Assembly (NCBI GenBank): GCA_009692985.1
Contig: SHYF01000009.1
Coordinates: 1-18,618, forward strand
Reading direction: 5' to 3'
Length of the DNA stretch: 18,618 nucleotides
From: Dehalococcoidia bacterium
GTDB lineage: Bacteria; Chloroflexota; Dehalococcoidia; Lucifugimonadales; SHYF01
Under the pieces are notes generated by a model. The model had not been told where the DNA came from. It saw nothing but the letters and a program-made list of their open reading frames with translations, and ran no database searches. Of this stretch, positions 7,389 to 14,435 are shown piece by piece. How positions within the stretch are numbered: position 1 is the first letter of the stretch; each line of letters starts with the position of its first letter. Position numbers and translations under genes: made by a program.

Positions 7389-7428
7389 AAGGGGGCCTTG
7401 GTAATTGGGTCTGTGCCAAGGCCCCCTT
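7389..7428 (+). terminator. Strong hairpin between binding protein and permeases
   Basis: A perfect 13-bp stem (7389-7401 with 7416-7428) has a 14-base loop. Only two Ts are in the stem end and TTCGGG follows, so it is not a textbook terminator. It probably causes partial termination or protects the 3' end of the mRNA, so that more binding protein is made than permease. Confidence 0.7.
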
Positions 7429-7526
7429 CGGGTAGAGAATGGTAGAGCTTGCTGCCTTGTTCGGCGGCGGCGCATGCGAGGATTCGTCGGAACCCCAGAA
7501 GCGATCTGAGGGAGCGTAGTTAAGAT

Positions 7527-8486
7527 ATGCGCAAATACATAGCTCGGCGGCTTGTGCTCATGGTGCCCACCTTGTTTATCTTTAGTCTCCTGGTTTTCGG
7601 ACTTCTGAGGGTGTTGCCAGGTGATGTTGCAGAGAAGATGCTCATTGACGACTCTGGGGCACAGACTGCCTCCAAGGCCTCTCTGGAGAGGCTGCGAGAG
7701 AAGTTGGGACTCAATAGGCCCTTATACGTTCAGTACCTAAGCTGGGTTGGGGATACTGTGAGGGGTGACTTCGGTGTGTCGCTCCTTACTGGGCGGTCTG
7801 TGATTCAAGATCTGAAGCAGCGCCTTCCTTTAACCGTCCAGCTAGCGCTCATGTCGCTCATTTTTTCCACCTGTGTGGGCGTTCCTATCGGGATCATATC
7901 TGCTGTCAAACAGAATTCATTGCTGGACTATGGCCTGCGCTTCTTTAGCATCTTTTTCCTGGCAGCGCCTGGATTCTGGGTGGCGCTCATGGTAATCCTG
8001 GCCGGGGCCTTCTGGTTTGGCTGGGTTCCAACCCTGGGCTACAACCTGCTCTGGCAACAGCCCATGGCGAATCTGTCACAGCTTGGCGTGCCTGCTTTGA
8101 TCCTGGGCCTTTCCGCGATGGCGAGTAAGGCCAGATATACCCGCTCCTCCATGCTGGAGGTGCTTCGGGAAGACTACATCCGCACCGCCCGGTCCAAGGG
8201 CCTGCGCGAGCAGGTGGTCATCGTACGACACGCTATGAAGAATGCCATGATTCCAGTGCTCACCGTGATAGGGCTTCAGTTCGGCGCCATCATGGGCGGC
8301 AGCGTTATCCTGGAGTCCATATTTGGGATTCCAGGCATGGGCACCTACCTCATAACCGCCATCCGGAGGTCGGACTACACAGTGGTGCAAAGCGTGGTGG
8401 TAGTGTTTGCGCTGATGTTCATGTCCACTAACCTGGTTATTGACCTGCTCTACGGATGGTTGGACCCTCGTATCAGCTACGCTTAG
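7527..8486 (+). CDS. ABC transporter permease, DppB/OppB type
   Basis: ATG 7527 is preceded by GAGGGAG at 7508-7514. The 319-residue inner-membrane protein has the family's N-terminal helix with the hallmark RVLPGD (28-33), then RLREKLGLNRPLYVQYLSW (55-73), about five more helices, and the ATPase-contacting EAA loop EDYIRTARSKGL (215-226) followed by RHAMKNA (234-240). It ends with the usual ESIFGIPGMG and a short C-terminus WLDPRISYA. Length and motifs are standard. It pairs with the permease starting 39 bp downstream to form the channel for the binding protein upstream. No ATPase genes follow, so ATPases must be supplied from elsewhere. Confidence 0.94.
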   Translation: MRKYIARRLVLMVPTLFIFSLLVFGLLRVLPGDVAEKMLIDDSGAQTASKASLERLREKLGLNRPLYVQYLSWVGDTVRGDFGVSLLTGRSVIQDLKQRLPLTVQLALMSLIFSTCVGVPIGIISAVKQNSLLDYGLRFFSIFFLAAPGFWVALMVILAGAFWFGWVPTLGYNLLWQQPMANLSQLGVPALILGLSAMASKARYTRSSMLEVLREDYIRTARSKGLREQVVIVRHAMKNAMIPVLTVIGLQFGAIMGGSVILESIFGIPGMGTYLITAIRRSDYTVVQSVVVVFALMFMSTNLVIDLLYGWLDPRISYA

Positions 8487-8525
8487 GTACCGCAACGGCG
8501 GAGATTGCCAAGGGAGAACATAATC

Positions 8526-9431
8526 ATGATCGGGCCGAGAGCTCTCAACCAGGCGTCTGTCACAGCCGCCATGGGCCAGCGGGTGGCAAGATTTGGGGGT
8601 GGATTGGCCAGGTTCGTCCGGACCCAGCCTCTGGGCACATTTGGCCTGGTAGTTTGCATCCTGGTGATTGTTGTGGGACTCATTGGGCCCTGGATAGACC
8701 GCTACGAACCCGACCTCGCAACTCCTGCAGACCGGCTGCAGGGGCCTAATGCCACTCACTGGTTCGGCACTGACCATTTAGGTCGTGATTTGTACAGCCG
8801 CATCGTAGCGGGCGCACGAATCTCCGTTTACGTCGCGTTTTTCTCCATCGGCATAGGCACTACGGCTGGCTACCTGGTGGGCATCTTTAGCGCCTACATA
8901 GGTGGGAAAACGGACCTGGTGATTCAAAGATTCATAGATGCCATGCAGGCTTTTCCAGCCATACTCACGGCCCTGATCATTGTGTCCGCCCTGGGCGCCG
9001 GGCTGGACAAGGTAATTATCGCTATCGCTTTTTCCCTCATGGCCTCAGCGGTGCGCATTAGCCGGGGTGTCGTCCTATCCGTAAAAGAGAATGTTTACGT
9101 GGACGCCTCCAGGGTCATCGGGGCGTCTCCGCTGCGCATCATGCTGCGCCACATACTCCCCAACGCCATGGCCCCATACTTGATCCTGGCCTCCGTAGCC
9201 CTGGGCGGCGCCATTTTGACCGAAGCCTCCCTTAGCTTCCTGGGTCTTGGAGTTCCGCCACCAGCTGCTTCTTGGGGTGGTGAGCTTTCGGGCAACGCTT
9301 CTAGCTTCATGCTGTCTAACCCCTGGATGGCCATATTCCCCGGCGTCGCCATCATGGTGGTTGTCCTGGGGTTCAACCTGTTTGGAGATGCATTGCGGGA
9401 TGTCTGGGATCCACGCCTTCGCGGGCGGTAA
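8526..9431 (+). CDS. ABC transporter permease, DppC/OppC type
   Basis: ATG 8526 was chosen because GGGAG at 8512-8516 is well spaced before it; the longer frame from TTG 8505 would place that site inside the gene. The 301-residue product has an N-terminal helix near 35-56 and then the DppC signature HWFGTDHLGRD (78-88). The EAA loop YVDASRVIGASPLRI (191-205) precedes RHILPNA, followed by EASLSFLGLGVPPPAASWG (233-251) and the C-terminal DVWDPRLRG. All are typical of the second permease of peptide/nickel importers. The DppD and DppF ATPases that usually follow are missing; the downstream sequence is a minus-strand thiolase remnant. Confidence 0.94.
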   Translation: MIGPRALNQASVTAAMGQRVARFGGGLARFVRTQPLGTFGLVVCILVIVVGLIGPWIDRYEPDLATPADRLQGPNATHWFGTDHLGRDLYSRIVAGARISVYVAFFSIGIGTTAGYLVGIFSAYIGGKTDLVIQRFIDAMQAFPAILTALIIVSALGAGLDKVIIAIAFSLMASAVRISRGVVLSVKENVYVDASRVIGASPLRIMLRHILPNAMAPYLILASVALGGAILTEASLSFLGLGVPPPAASWGGELSGNASSFMLSNPWMAIFPGVAIMVVVLGFNLFGDALRDVWDPRLRGR

Positions 9432-9454
9432 CACAGAAGCCTGGAAAACATCCG

Positions 9455-9856
9455 CTATTCTTTAGTGCAGAGGAAACTGGAACCGTTGCCGAATGGGCCA
9501 GTTTCACACAGGGCAACGTTCAGGTTCTTGATCTGCTTGGGGCCTGCGGTGCCCATCATCTGCACCGCCGTTTCGTGGATATGAGTCATTCCGTGCAGCC
9601 TGCCGTCACCAAGGTTCCCTCCCGAGGTGTTTACAGGATGGGGGCCATCCAGCGCTATAGTGCCTCCCTGGGTCCACTTGTGGGCCTCTCCCATTTTGCA
9701 GAAACCAAAGTTCTCCAGGTGGTTCCACACCATGGGGCTGAACCCATCGTATACATGAATCAGGTCTACGTCTTTCGGATGCAGCCCGGCGCTCTCGTAT
9801 AGGTTCTTTGCCTGCACCGCCTCCATTTCGTAGACGTCCTTCAGCGGCTGGACGAC
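9455..9856 (-). pseudogene. Thiolase C-terminal fragment (SCP-x/lipid-transfer type)
   Basis: The frame is open from 9856, just after an in-frame TGA at 9857-9859, down to TAG 9455-9457. It encodes about 133 residues and the first ATG is at 9826. The sequence is a clear thiolase C-terminal half: AGLHPKDVDLIHVYDGFSP, then PVNTSGGNLGDGRLHG, then QMMGTAGPKQIKN and a final CETGPFG. Full-length members are about 380-400 residues, so two thirds, including the nucleophilic cysteine region, are missing. This is a remnant of an acyl-CoA-related gene and cannot be active. It lies back to back with a second broken gene. Confidence 0.85.
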
Positions 9857-9869
9857 TCATCCCTTCAGC

Positions 9870-10181
9870 ATGTTACAGGGGTTCACGGCCGTTCCTGCTA
9901 TGTACCCTCCGGGGTGGGGCGTATTCTTTGCCCTGTCCTTTTACGCAATTGACGAGGTAGCTCAGGGCCCGCATTTCAAGGAGCGCGGCTTCTTTGTGGA
10001 GGTAGACCACCCTATGACTGGGACGGTTACCTACCCGGGCCGGCCATTTCTAATGGAGAAAACCCCTTGGTATCTGAGGCGACCAGCTCCGCTTCTTGGT
10101 CAACACAACAATGAGGTGTATACAGAGTTGGGCTACTCCAACGAGGACATAGCGCGCATGCGAGGGTCGGGTATCATTTAG
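9870..10181 (+). pseudogene. CaiB/BaiF family III CoA-transferase C-terminal fragment
   Basis: The frame encodes 103 residues. From about position 9945 it matches the C-terminus of family III CoA-transferases: AIDEVAQGPHFKERGFF, VEVDHPMTGTVTYPGRPF, then RRPAPLLGQHNNEVYTELGYS. Full proteins are about 400 residues, and the N-terminal domain with the catalytic Asp is absent. The first 25 residues (MLQGFTAVPAMYPPGWGVFF) do not look like this family, so the break is near 9930. TAG 10179-10181 is also the first part of repeat copy B. Probably a dead remnant. Confidence 0.8.
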
Positions 10182-10330
10182 CAGGCTGCTGAAAAAGGGG
10201 AGTCCAGAGGGGCAAAGCCCCTCTGGAGGGGGTCTGGGGGTGTCCCACAGATACATAATCCCCCTTTCCGCGTCGGAGAGGGGGATGTAGGGGGTGAGGT
10301 CAGGGACTTTTGGGACAAGGCAGGTAACGA
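10179..10330. repeat. G/C-run hairpin repeat, copy B
   Basis: It starts TAGCAGGCTGCTGAAAAA at the stop codon of the CaiB fragment. Hairpin 1 is CCAGAGGGGC / GCCCCTCTGG (10204-10213 with 10217-10226), perfect with an AAA loop. Hairpin 2 is TCCCCCTTTCCG / CGGAGAGGGGGA (10259-10270 with 10274-10285), with one G-T pair. The tail GGGGGTGAGGTCAGGGAC is shared with copy C. Confidence 0.8.
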
Positions 10331-10615
10331 TGCCAATCGGAAAGAGTTGCTTGCTATTGAGACCCAGAGGATGACAGTCGAGCGGGGCTTAATACATAAC
10401 AACCAGAGGGGTTAGTCTACGCCCCGCCAGCGTCTGCCCATATTCTAAGCTGTCAGACCGACACAAACCCATCCACCTGCTGGGTTTCGCTGCCTCAAGG
10501 CAATCGGGACAAGTCACCTTGTAGCCGCAGCCCACGGCGTCTATAATTTGTGCTCTGGTCAGGCTTGGAGGATGCGATTGTCCGGGGGAGGTTCCTTTGG
10601 TGAAACCCAAGTTAG
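10331..10615. other. Gene-free stretch upstream of cmk
   Basis: No convincing gene is seen on either strand. A minus-strand frame (10389-10631) has a CPDC motif but runs into the cmk start and covers the promoter. The stretch holds the tail after repeat B and a putative promoter at 10519-10547, so it is best read as the cmk upstream region. Confidence 0.5.
10519..10547 (+). promoter_or_regulatory. Putative sigma-70 promoter for cmk-plsC
   Basis: TATAAT at 10542-10547 is a perfect -10 with a TTGTAG -35 (3 of 6 matches) at 10519-10524 and a 17-bp spacer. The predicted start near 10554 gives a leader of 60-95 bases depending on which GTG is used. Confidence 0.5.
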
Positions 10616-11326
10616 GTGTATTCCCTGGCAAACCAATGGGGCGTCGGTGTGAGTAGCGCTGTAATAGCAGTAGACGGCCCTGTGGCTTCGGGCAAGACCA
10701 CCGTGGGGCGCTTGCTGGCCCAGAGGCTAATATATAAGTTCCTGGATACCGGGGCCATGTACCGCGCCATAACCTGGGCAGCTCTGGAGGCAGGGGTAAG
10801 CCCCAAGGATGGCTCCCGGTTGGTCAGGCTGGCCCAAGAGCAGAGGATGGGTGTGGTGTTCCAGCAGGATGGCCAGGCAGCGGTCCTGGTGGATGGTCGG
10901 GATGTAGCTGCGTATCTCCGTGAGGAACGGGTGGAACAGAGCGTGTCTCTGGTATCACAGGTCTCAGGTGTCCGCGACATCTTGGTGGAGCTTCAGAGGC
11001 GCTTGGCTGAGGAGGGTAGCATTGTGATGGCCGGTCGTGATATTGGCACTGTAGTGCTGCCCAACGCACCCCTCAAGGTGTTCTTGATTGCTTCCGTTGC
11101 CGAGCGCGCGCGTCGCAGACATGCGGAGCGCCAGGCTTCGGGACACAGCGTGTCTTACCAGGATGTCATGGAAGACATTGCGAAGCGCGACAAGCTGGAT
11201 TCCGAACGAAAGGTCGCTCCCCTGCGGCCCGCCACCGACGCCTATGTCATGGATACCGATGGCCTGAGCATTGAGATGGTGGTAGGGCGTATCCTGGAGC
11301 AGGTGAGGCAACGGCAATGGGCGTGA
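10616..11326 (+). CDS. cmk: Cytidylate kinase
   Basis: The enzyme phosphorylates CMP and dCMP with ATP in the cytoplasm for nucleotide and lipid precursors. The frame starts at GTG 10616 (236 residues), but GTG 10649 gives 225 residues with the short N-terminus usual for the family; neither has a strong ribosome binding site. Motifs, numbered from 10616: P-loop GPVASGKTT (21-29), substrate region LDTGAMYRA, GRDIGTVVLPNAPLKVFL, the LID region RARRRHAERQ, and DKLDSERKVAPLRPATDAYVMDTD at the end. The position after Lys-Thr is Thr rather than Ser, a normal variant. It overlaps plsC by 10 bp, so the two are translationally coupled, an order I recall as common in this phylum and in Firmicutes. Confidence 0.95.
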   Translation: MYSLANQWGVGVSSAVIAVDGPVASGKTTVGRLLAQRLIYKFLDTGAMYRAITWAALEAGVSPKDGSRLVRLAQEQRMGVVFQQDGQAAVLVDGRDVAAYLREERVEQSVSLVSQVSGVRDILVELQRRLAEEGSIVMAGRDIGTVVLPNAPLKVFLIASVAERARRRHAERQASGHSVSYQDVMEDIAKRDKLDSERKVAPLRPATDAYVMDTDGLSIEMVVGRILEQVRQRQWA

Positions 11327-11970
11327 CCTATTTCCTGAGCGCGAATCTGGCGCGGGTGTGTTTCTCCACCTTCGGACGCTGGAAGGTGGAGGGACGGGAG
11401 GCTGTCCCTCCCCGGGGTAGGCTTATTGTGGTGGCCAACCACCAGTCCAACGCCGATCCTCCGGTGGTGTCCGCCGCAATCCGCCGCCGGGTGTGGTTCG
11501 TTGGAAAGAAGGAGTTGTTCCGCAACCCGATTAGCGCGTTAGTCCTGAACGCCTGGGGGATCCACCCAGTGGCAAGAAACGGCAGGGACGCCGAGGGTTT
11601 GCGTTGGATTTTGGGGATGCTGGAGCAGGAGCAAGCAGTAGCCATATTCCCTGAAGGGACCAGAAGTCCCAGGGGAATGCGAGTTGCCAACCGAGGGGTC
11701 GCATTCATCGCAATGAAGTCTCAGGCTACTATACTGCCGGTGGCTATCACCGGCACGGAAAAGGTTCATGCCATGTGGCGCGTGCCGTTTCCTTTCTGCC
11801 GCATTCATGTGAGGATTGGGGAGCCTTTCAGCCTGCCTTTGATAGAAGGCAAGCTGGATGATGCTATTATGGACTCCTTGACGCAGATGATAATGATGCG
11901 GGTTGCCGCCCTGCTGCCAGAGGAGTACCGTGGTGTATACGGCAATGTGACCAGCCGTCCCAGTGCCTAG
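11317..11970 (+). CDS. plsC: 1-acyl-sn-glycerol-3-phosphate acyltransferase
   Basis: The enzyme acylates lysophosphatidic acid to phosphatidic acid at the membrane. The 217-residue protein has the catalytic HX4D motif as NHQSNADP (41-48), the KKELFRNP region (64-71), and the glycerol-phosphate motif FPEGTRS (111-117), followed by VAFIAMKSQATILPVAI. Length is typical. ATG 11317 overlaps the cmk end by 10 bp, and the ribosome binding site would lie in the cmk C-terminus (GGAGCAGGTGAGG). After its TAG come 176 bp of repeat before glmS. Phosphatidic acid made here would feed CDP-diacylglycerol synthesis, which fits co-expression with cmk. Confidence 0.93.
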   Translation: MGVTYFLSANLARVCFSTFGRWKVEGREAVPPRGRLIVVANHQSNADPPVVSAAIRRRVWFVGKKELFRNPISALVLNAWGIHPVARNGRDAEGLRWILGMLEQEQAVAIFPEGTRSPRGMRVANRGVAFIAMKSQATILPVAITGTEKVHAMWRVPFPFCRIHVRIGEPFSLPLIEGKLDDAIMDSLTQMIMMRVAALLPEEYRGVYGNVTSRPSA

Positions 11971-11998
11971 CTCACGCTATGAGAGTCAGGAAGGCGCA

Positions 11999-12140
11999 GG
12001 GAACCTTGGTTCCCGCTGGGGGTCTGGGGGATACCCCCAGATTCAAAACTTCCCCTCTCCGACTCGGAGAGGGGAACGTAGGGGGTGAGGTCAGGGACTC
12101 TTGGAACAAGGCCGAAGGAAGGGGACAGGGGGATGGTCAA
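11999..12140. repeat. G/C-run hairpin repeat, copy C, forming the glmS leader
   Basis: It holds three hairpins: GGGAACC / GGTTCCC (11999-12014), TCTGGGGG / CCCCCAGA (12023-12041) and TTCCCCTCTCCG / CGGAGAGGGGAA (12050-12061 with 12065-12076), all perfect. The tail GACAGGGGGATGGTC ends 8 bp before the glmS start and supplies its only candidate ribosome binding site. Confidence 0.8.
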
Positions 12141-12146
12141 AGCAAT

Positions 12147-13991
12147 ATGTGCGGAATCGTAGGCTACGTGGGTCACCAGATGGCTGCCCCTATCCTTCTG
12201 GATGGGCTGGCGCGCCTGGAGTACCGTGGCTATGACAGCGCCGGCATTGCTGTTCTGGATTACCAGGGCCATGTGACTGTCTGCAAGACCCCGGGCAAAC
12301 TGACGACGTTGATCGAGTCGTTGAACAGCCATCTTCCTCTCGGCGCCTCTGGTATCGGCCACACCAGATGGGCCACCCACGGCAGGCCCAACACTGTAAA
12401 CGCGCACCCTCACCTGGACTGTGGCAAACAGGTGGCGGTGGTCCACAATGGCATAGTGGAGAACTACCTGGAGCTGAAAGAAGAGCTGAAACGGAGCGGG
12501 CACGCCTTTAACTCCGAGACGGACAGCGAGGTCATACCCCATCTGATTGAGTCCTTGCTGGCAAAAGAGATCCCATTTGAAGATGCGGTAAGGGAAGTGG
12601 CGCAGCTCCTGCGAGGGGCGCAGGCAGTGGTGGCTATGTGCGCGCAAGAACCAGGGCATCTGGTCGCCTTCCGCTCCGGCAACGCCGGCGGCATTACAGT
12701 TGGCTACGGTGAAGGGGAGATGTTCCTGGCGAGCGACCTCCCAGCCATCCTTCCATACACTACCAGGGTGGCTTTCTTGGCCCCTGGGGAAATGGTGTCG
12801 GTGCGCCGTGAAGGTGCCCGCTACCACTCTTTTGCCGGTCAGGAAATCACTAAGACGCCAAGGCGCGCGCCCTACTCCGCCGTTGCCATTGCCAAGGGCG
12901 GCTATCGCCATTTCATGCTCAAGGAGATTATGGAGCAGCCGGATGTGATTCGCAGGACTCTGGTGGGGCGTATTTCATTTGATCCTCCAGATGTATGGTT
13001 GGAAGACTTCCCATTCAACAGTGCTGAAATCCAGGACATACACCGCGTGTTGCTTACCGGCATGGGAACCAGTCTCCACGCCTGCCAGGTGGGCCGCCTT
13101 TTCATAGAGTCCTTGGCTGGACTTCCGGCCGAGTCCGATAATGCCTCGGAGCTACGCTACCGGGACCCCATCTTAGACCGCCACACCCTGGTTATCTCCG
13201 TTGGCCAGTCCGGCGAGACGGCGGATACCCTGGGCGCTATGGAGACGGCCGCGCAGTTGCAGGCCAGGCAGATTACCATCTGCAACGTGGAGGGTAGCCA
13301 GGCCACACGCATGGCCCATGGGACTGTTGGTATTGGTGTGGGGCCGGAGATCGGCGTGGCCAGCACCAAGTGCCTCACAGGCGCTCTGGTGGCCCTCTGT
13401 CTGCTTGCCGCTTACCTTGGCAAGGCACGAGGAGTCCTAGACAGTCAGCGGCTAGGAAAGGTTCTTCAGGACCTGGCGGCTATGCCCAGGCTCCTGAGCC
13501 AGGTTCTCGACCAGGGCCAGCACATAGAAGAGCTTGCCAAGAAATATTTCCGATACGACCATTTTCTGTTCCTGGGACGGGGAATCAACACACCCGTGGC
13601 CATGGAGGGTGCCCTCAAGCTGAAGGAGGTCAGCTACATCCACGCCGAGGGGTACGCCGCTGGAGAGATGAAGCATGGCCCCATCGCGCTTATTGACGAG
13701 AACATGCCAGTCGTTGTCATTGCTCCCCGCGATCACCTGTACGATAAGATGTGCGGCAACGTTGAGGAGGTAAAGGCCCGGGGCGGCACTGTGATTGCTC
13801 TTATCACCCAAGGCGACAGGGAGCTTGCATCCAAGGTGGACGACACCATAGAAATCCCGGAGTCCCCGTACCTGCTGTCCCCCATTATCTCTGTAGTGCC
13901 GTTGCAACTGCTGGCATACCACATAGCCGTCCTGCGAGGATGCGACGTGGACCAGCCTCGCAACCTGGCCAAGACTGTGACGGTAGAATAG
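12147..13991 (+). CDS. glmS: Glutamine-fructose-6-phosphate aminotransferase
   Basis: It makes glucosamine-6-phosphate from fructose-6-phosphate and glutamine, the first step to UDP-GlcNAc. ATG 12147 was chosen because it gives MCGIVGY, placing the catalytic Cys at residue 2 as required; the longer frame from 11979 is repeat sequence. The 614-residue enzyme has a class II glutaminase domain (GHTRWATHGRPN 71-82, HNGIVENY 100-107), then two SIS domains (GMGTSLHA...SVGQSGETADT and GRGINTPVAMEGALKLKEVSYIHAEGY). It ends with the conserved PRNLAKTVTVE. Length is typical. I see no glmS ribozyme in the leader, which is repeat copy C. The small gene at 14019 begins 27 bp after it. Confidence 0.96.
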   Translation: MCGIVGYVGHQMAAPILLDGLARLEYRGYDSAGIAVLDYQGHVTVCKTPGKLTTLIESLNSHLPLGASGIGHTRWATHGRPNTVNAHPHLDCGKQVAVVHNGIVENYLELKEELKRSGHAFNSETDSEVIPHLIESLLAKEIPFEDAVREVAQLLRGAQAVVAMCAQEPGHLVAFRSGNAGGITVGYGEGEMFLASDLPAILPYTTRVAFLAPGEMVSVRREGARYHSFAGQEITKTPRRAPYSAVAIAKGGYRHFMLKEIMEQPDVIRRTLVGRISFDPPDVWLEDFPFNSAEIQDIHRVLLTGMGTSLHACQVGRLFIESLAGLPAESDNASELRYRDPILDRHTLVISVGQSGETADTLGAMETAAQLQARQITICNVEGSQATRMAHGTVGIGVGPEIGVASTKCLTGALVALCLLAAYLGKARGVLDSQRLGKVLQDLAAMPRLLSQVLDQGQHIEELAKKYFRYDHFLFLGRGINTPVAMEGALKLKEVSYIHAEGYAAGEMKHGPIALIDENMPVVVIAPRDHLYDKMCGNVEEVKARGGTVIALITQGDRELASKVDDTIEIPESPYLLSPIISVVPLQLLAYHIAVLRGCDVDQPRNLAKTVTVE

Positions 13992-14018
13992 CCTAGCTAT
14001 AGGAGGTTTCAACTCATC

Positions 14019-14234
14019 ATGGATTCAAGCAAGGTCGGCATATATCTGAACGCCAAAGATGCAAAAGTTGTGCGTATCACATCTCCATACTGGATACCTG
14101 AGGCGCCAGCCTGGGTTTTGCTGACCAGTGAACCCAACGCAAGTTTGCTCACAGTACGGCAGACCATCAAAGACAAGAAGCTGATGCGTGACCCATCCCA
14201 CGTTGTGTGGGGCAGCATACCCGTAAAGCAATAG
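14019..14234 (+). CDS. Small conserved-looking protein of unknown function
   Basis: ATG 14019 has a strong AGGAGG at 14001-14006, 12 bp before it, and lies 27 bp after glmS, so it is probably co-transcribed. The 71-residue product is soluble and well balanced in charge: KVGIYLNAKDAKVVRI, a middle SPYWIPEAPAWVLLTSEPNA, then a helix-like TVRQTIKDKKLM and the end HVVWGSIPVK. The regular mix of hydrophobic and polar residues and normal codon use suggest a real folded domain. No signal peptide, membrane helix or metal motif is present. I do not recognise the family. Its TAG stop is followed by CAGGC, like the repeat starts at 10179 and 14255. Confidence 0.75.
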   Translation: MDSSKVGIYLNAKDAKVVRITSPYWIPEAPAWVLLTSEPNASLLTVRQTIKDKKLMRDPSHVVWGSIPVKQ

Positions 14235-14254
14235 CAGGCGCCAGACTCAATGCT

Positions 14255-14410
14255 GCTAGCAGGCTGCTGAACAAGGGGAGTCCAGAGGGGCAAAGCCCCG
14301 GAGCCTGCCCTGAGCGAAGCCGAAGGGGTGGGGGTCTGGGGGATACCCCCAGAGATATCTCATACCCCCTTCCTGGCCAGGAAGGGGGTCAGGGGGATGG
14401 TCGAAGGAGT
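14255..14410. repeat. G/C-run hairpin repeat, copy D
   Basis: It starts TAGCAGGCTGCTGAACAAGG like copy B. Hairpin 1 is disrupted by an inserted GAGCCTGCCCTGAGCGAAG. Then come TCTGGGGGATACCCCCAGA and a perfect 26-base palindrome at 14364-14389 (arms ACCCCCTTCCTGG / CCAGGAAGGGGGT). The tail CAGGGGGATGGTCGAAGGAG lies just before the second MFS gene. Confidence 0.8.
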
Positions 14411-14435
14411 TTTTCATCACTCTGCCAGGGATTCC

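Noticed and set aside
10389..10631. Minus-strand 80-codon frame with a CPDC motif
   Set aside because: It has only one CxxC, no ribosome binding site I can identify, covers the cmk promoter and overlaps the cmk start. It may be a fragment but cannot be supported.
11979..12146. N-terminal extension of glmS by 56 residues
   Set aside because: The extension is translated repeat sequence, and GlmS needs Cys directly after the initiator Met, which fits ATG 12147.
11971..12146. Possible glmS ribozyme in the glmS leader
   Set aside because: The leader is repeat copy C with simple G/C hairpins also found away from glmS; no ribozyme core is recognisable.
14328..14435. N-terminal extension of the second MFS protein
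   Set aside because: It runs through repeat copy D and encodes no family-like residues; ATG 14436 has a ribosome binding site and a normal N-terminus.
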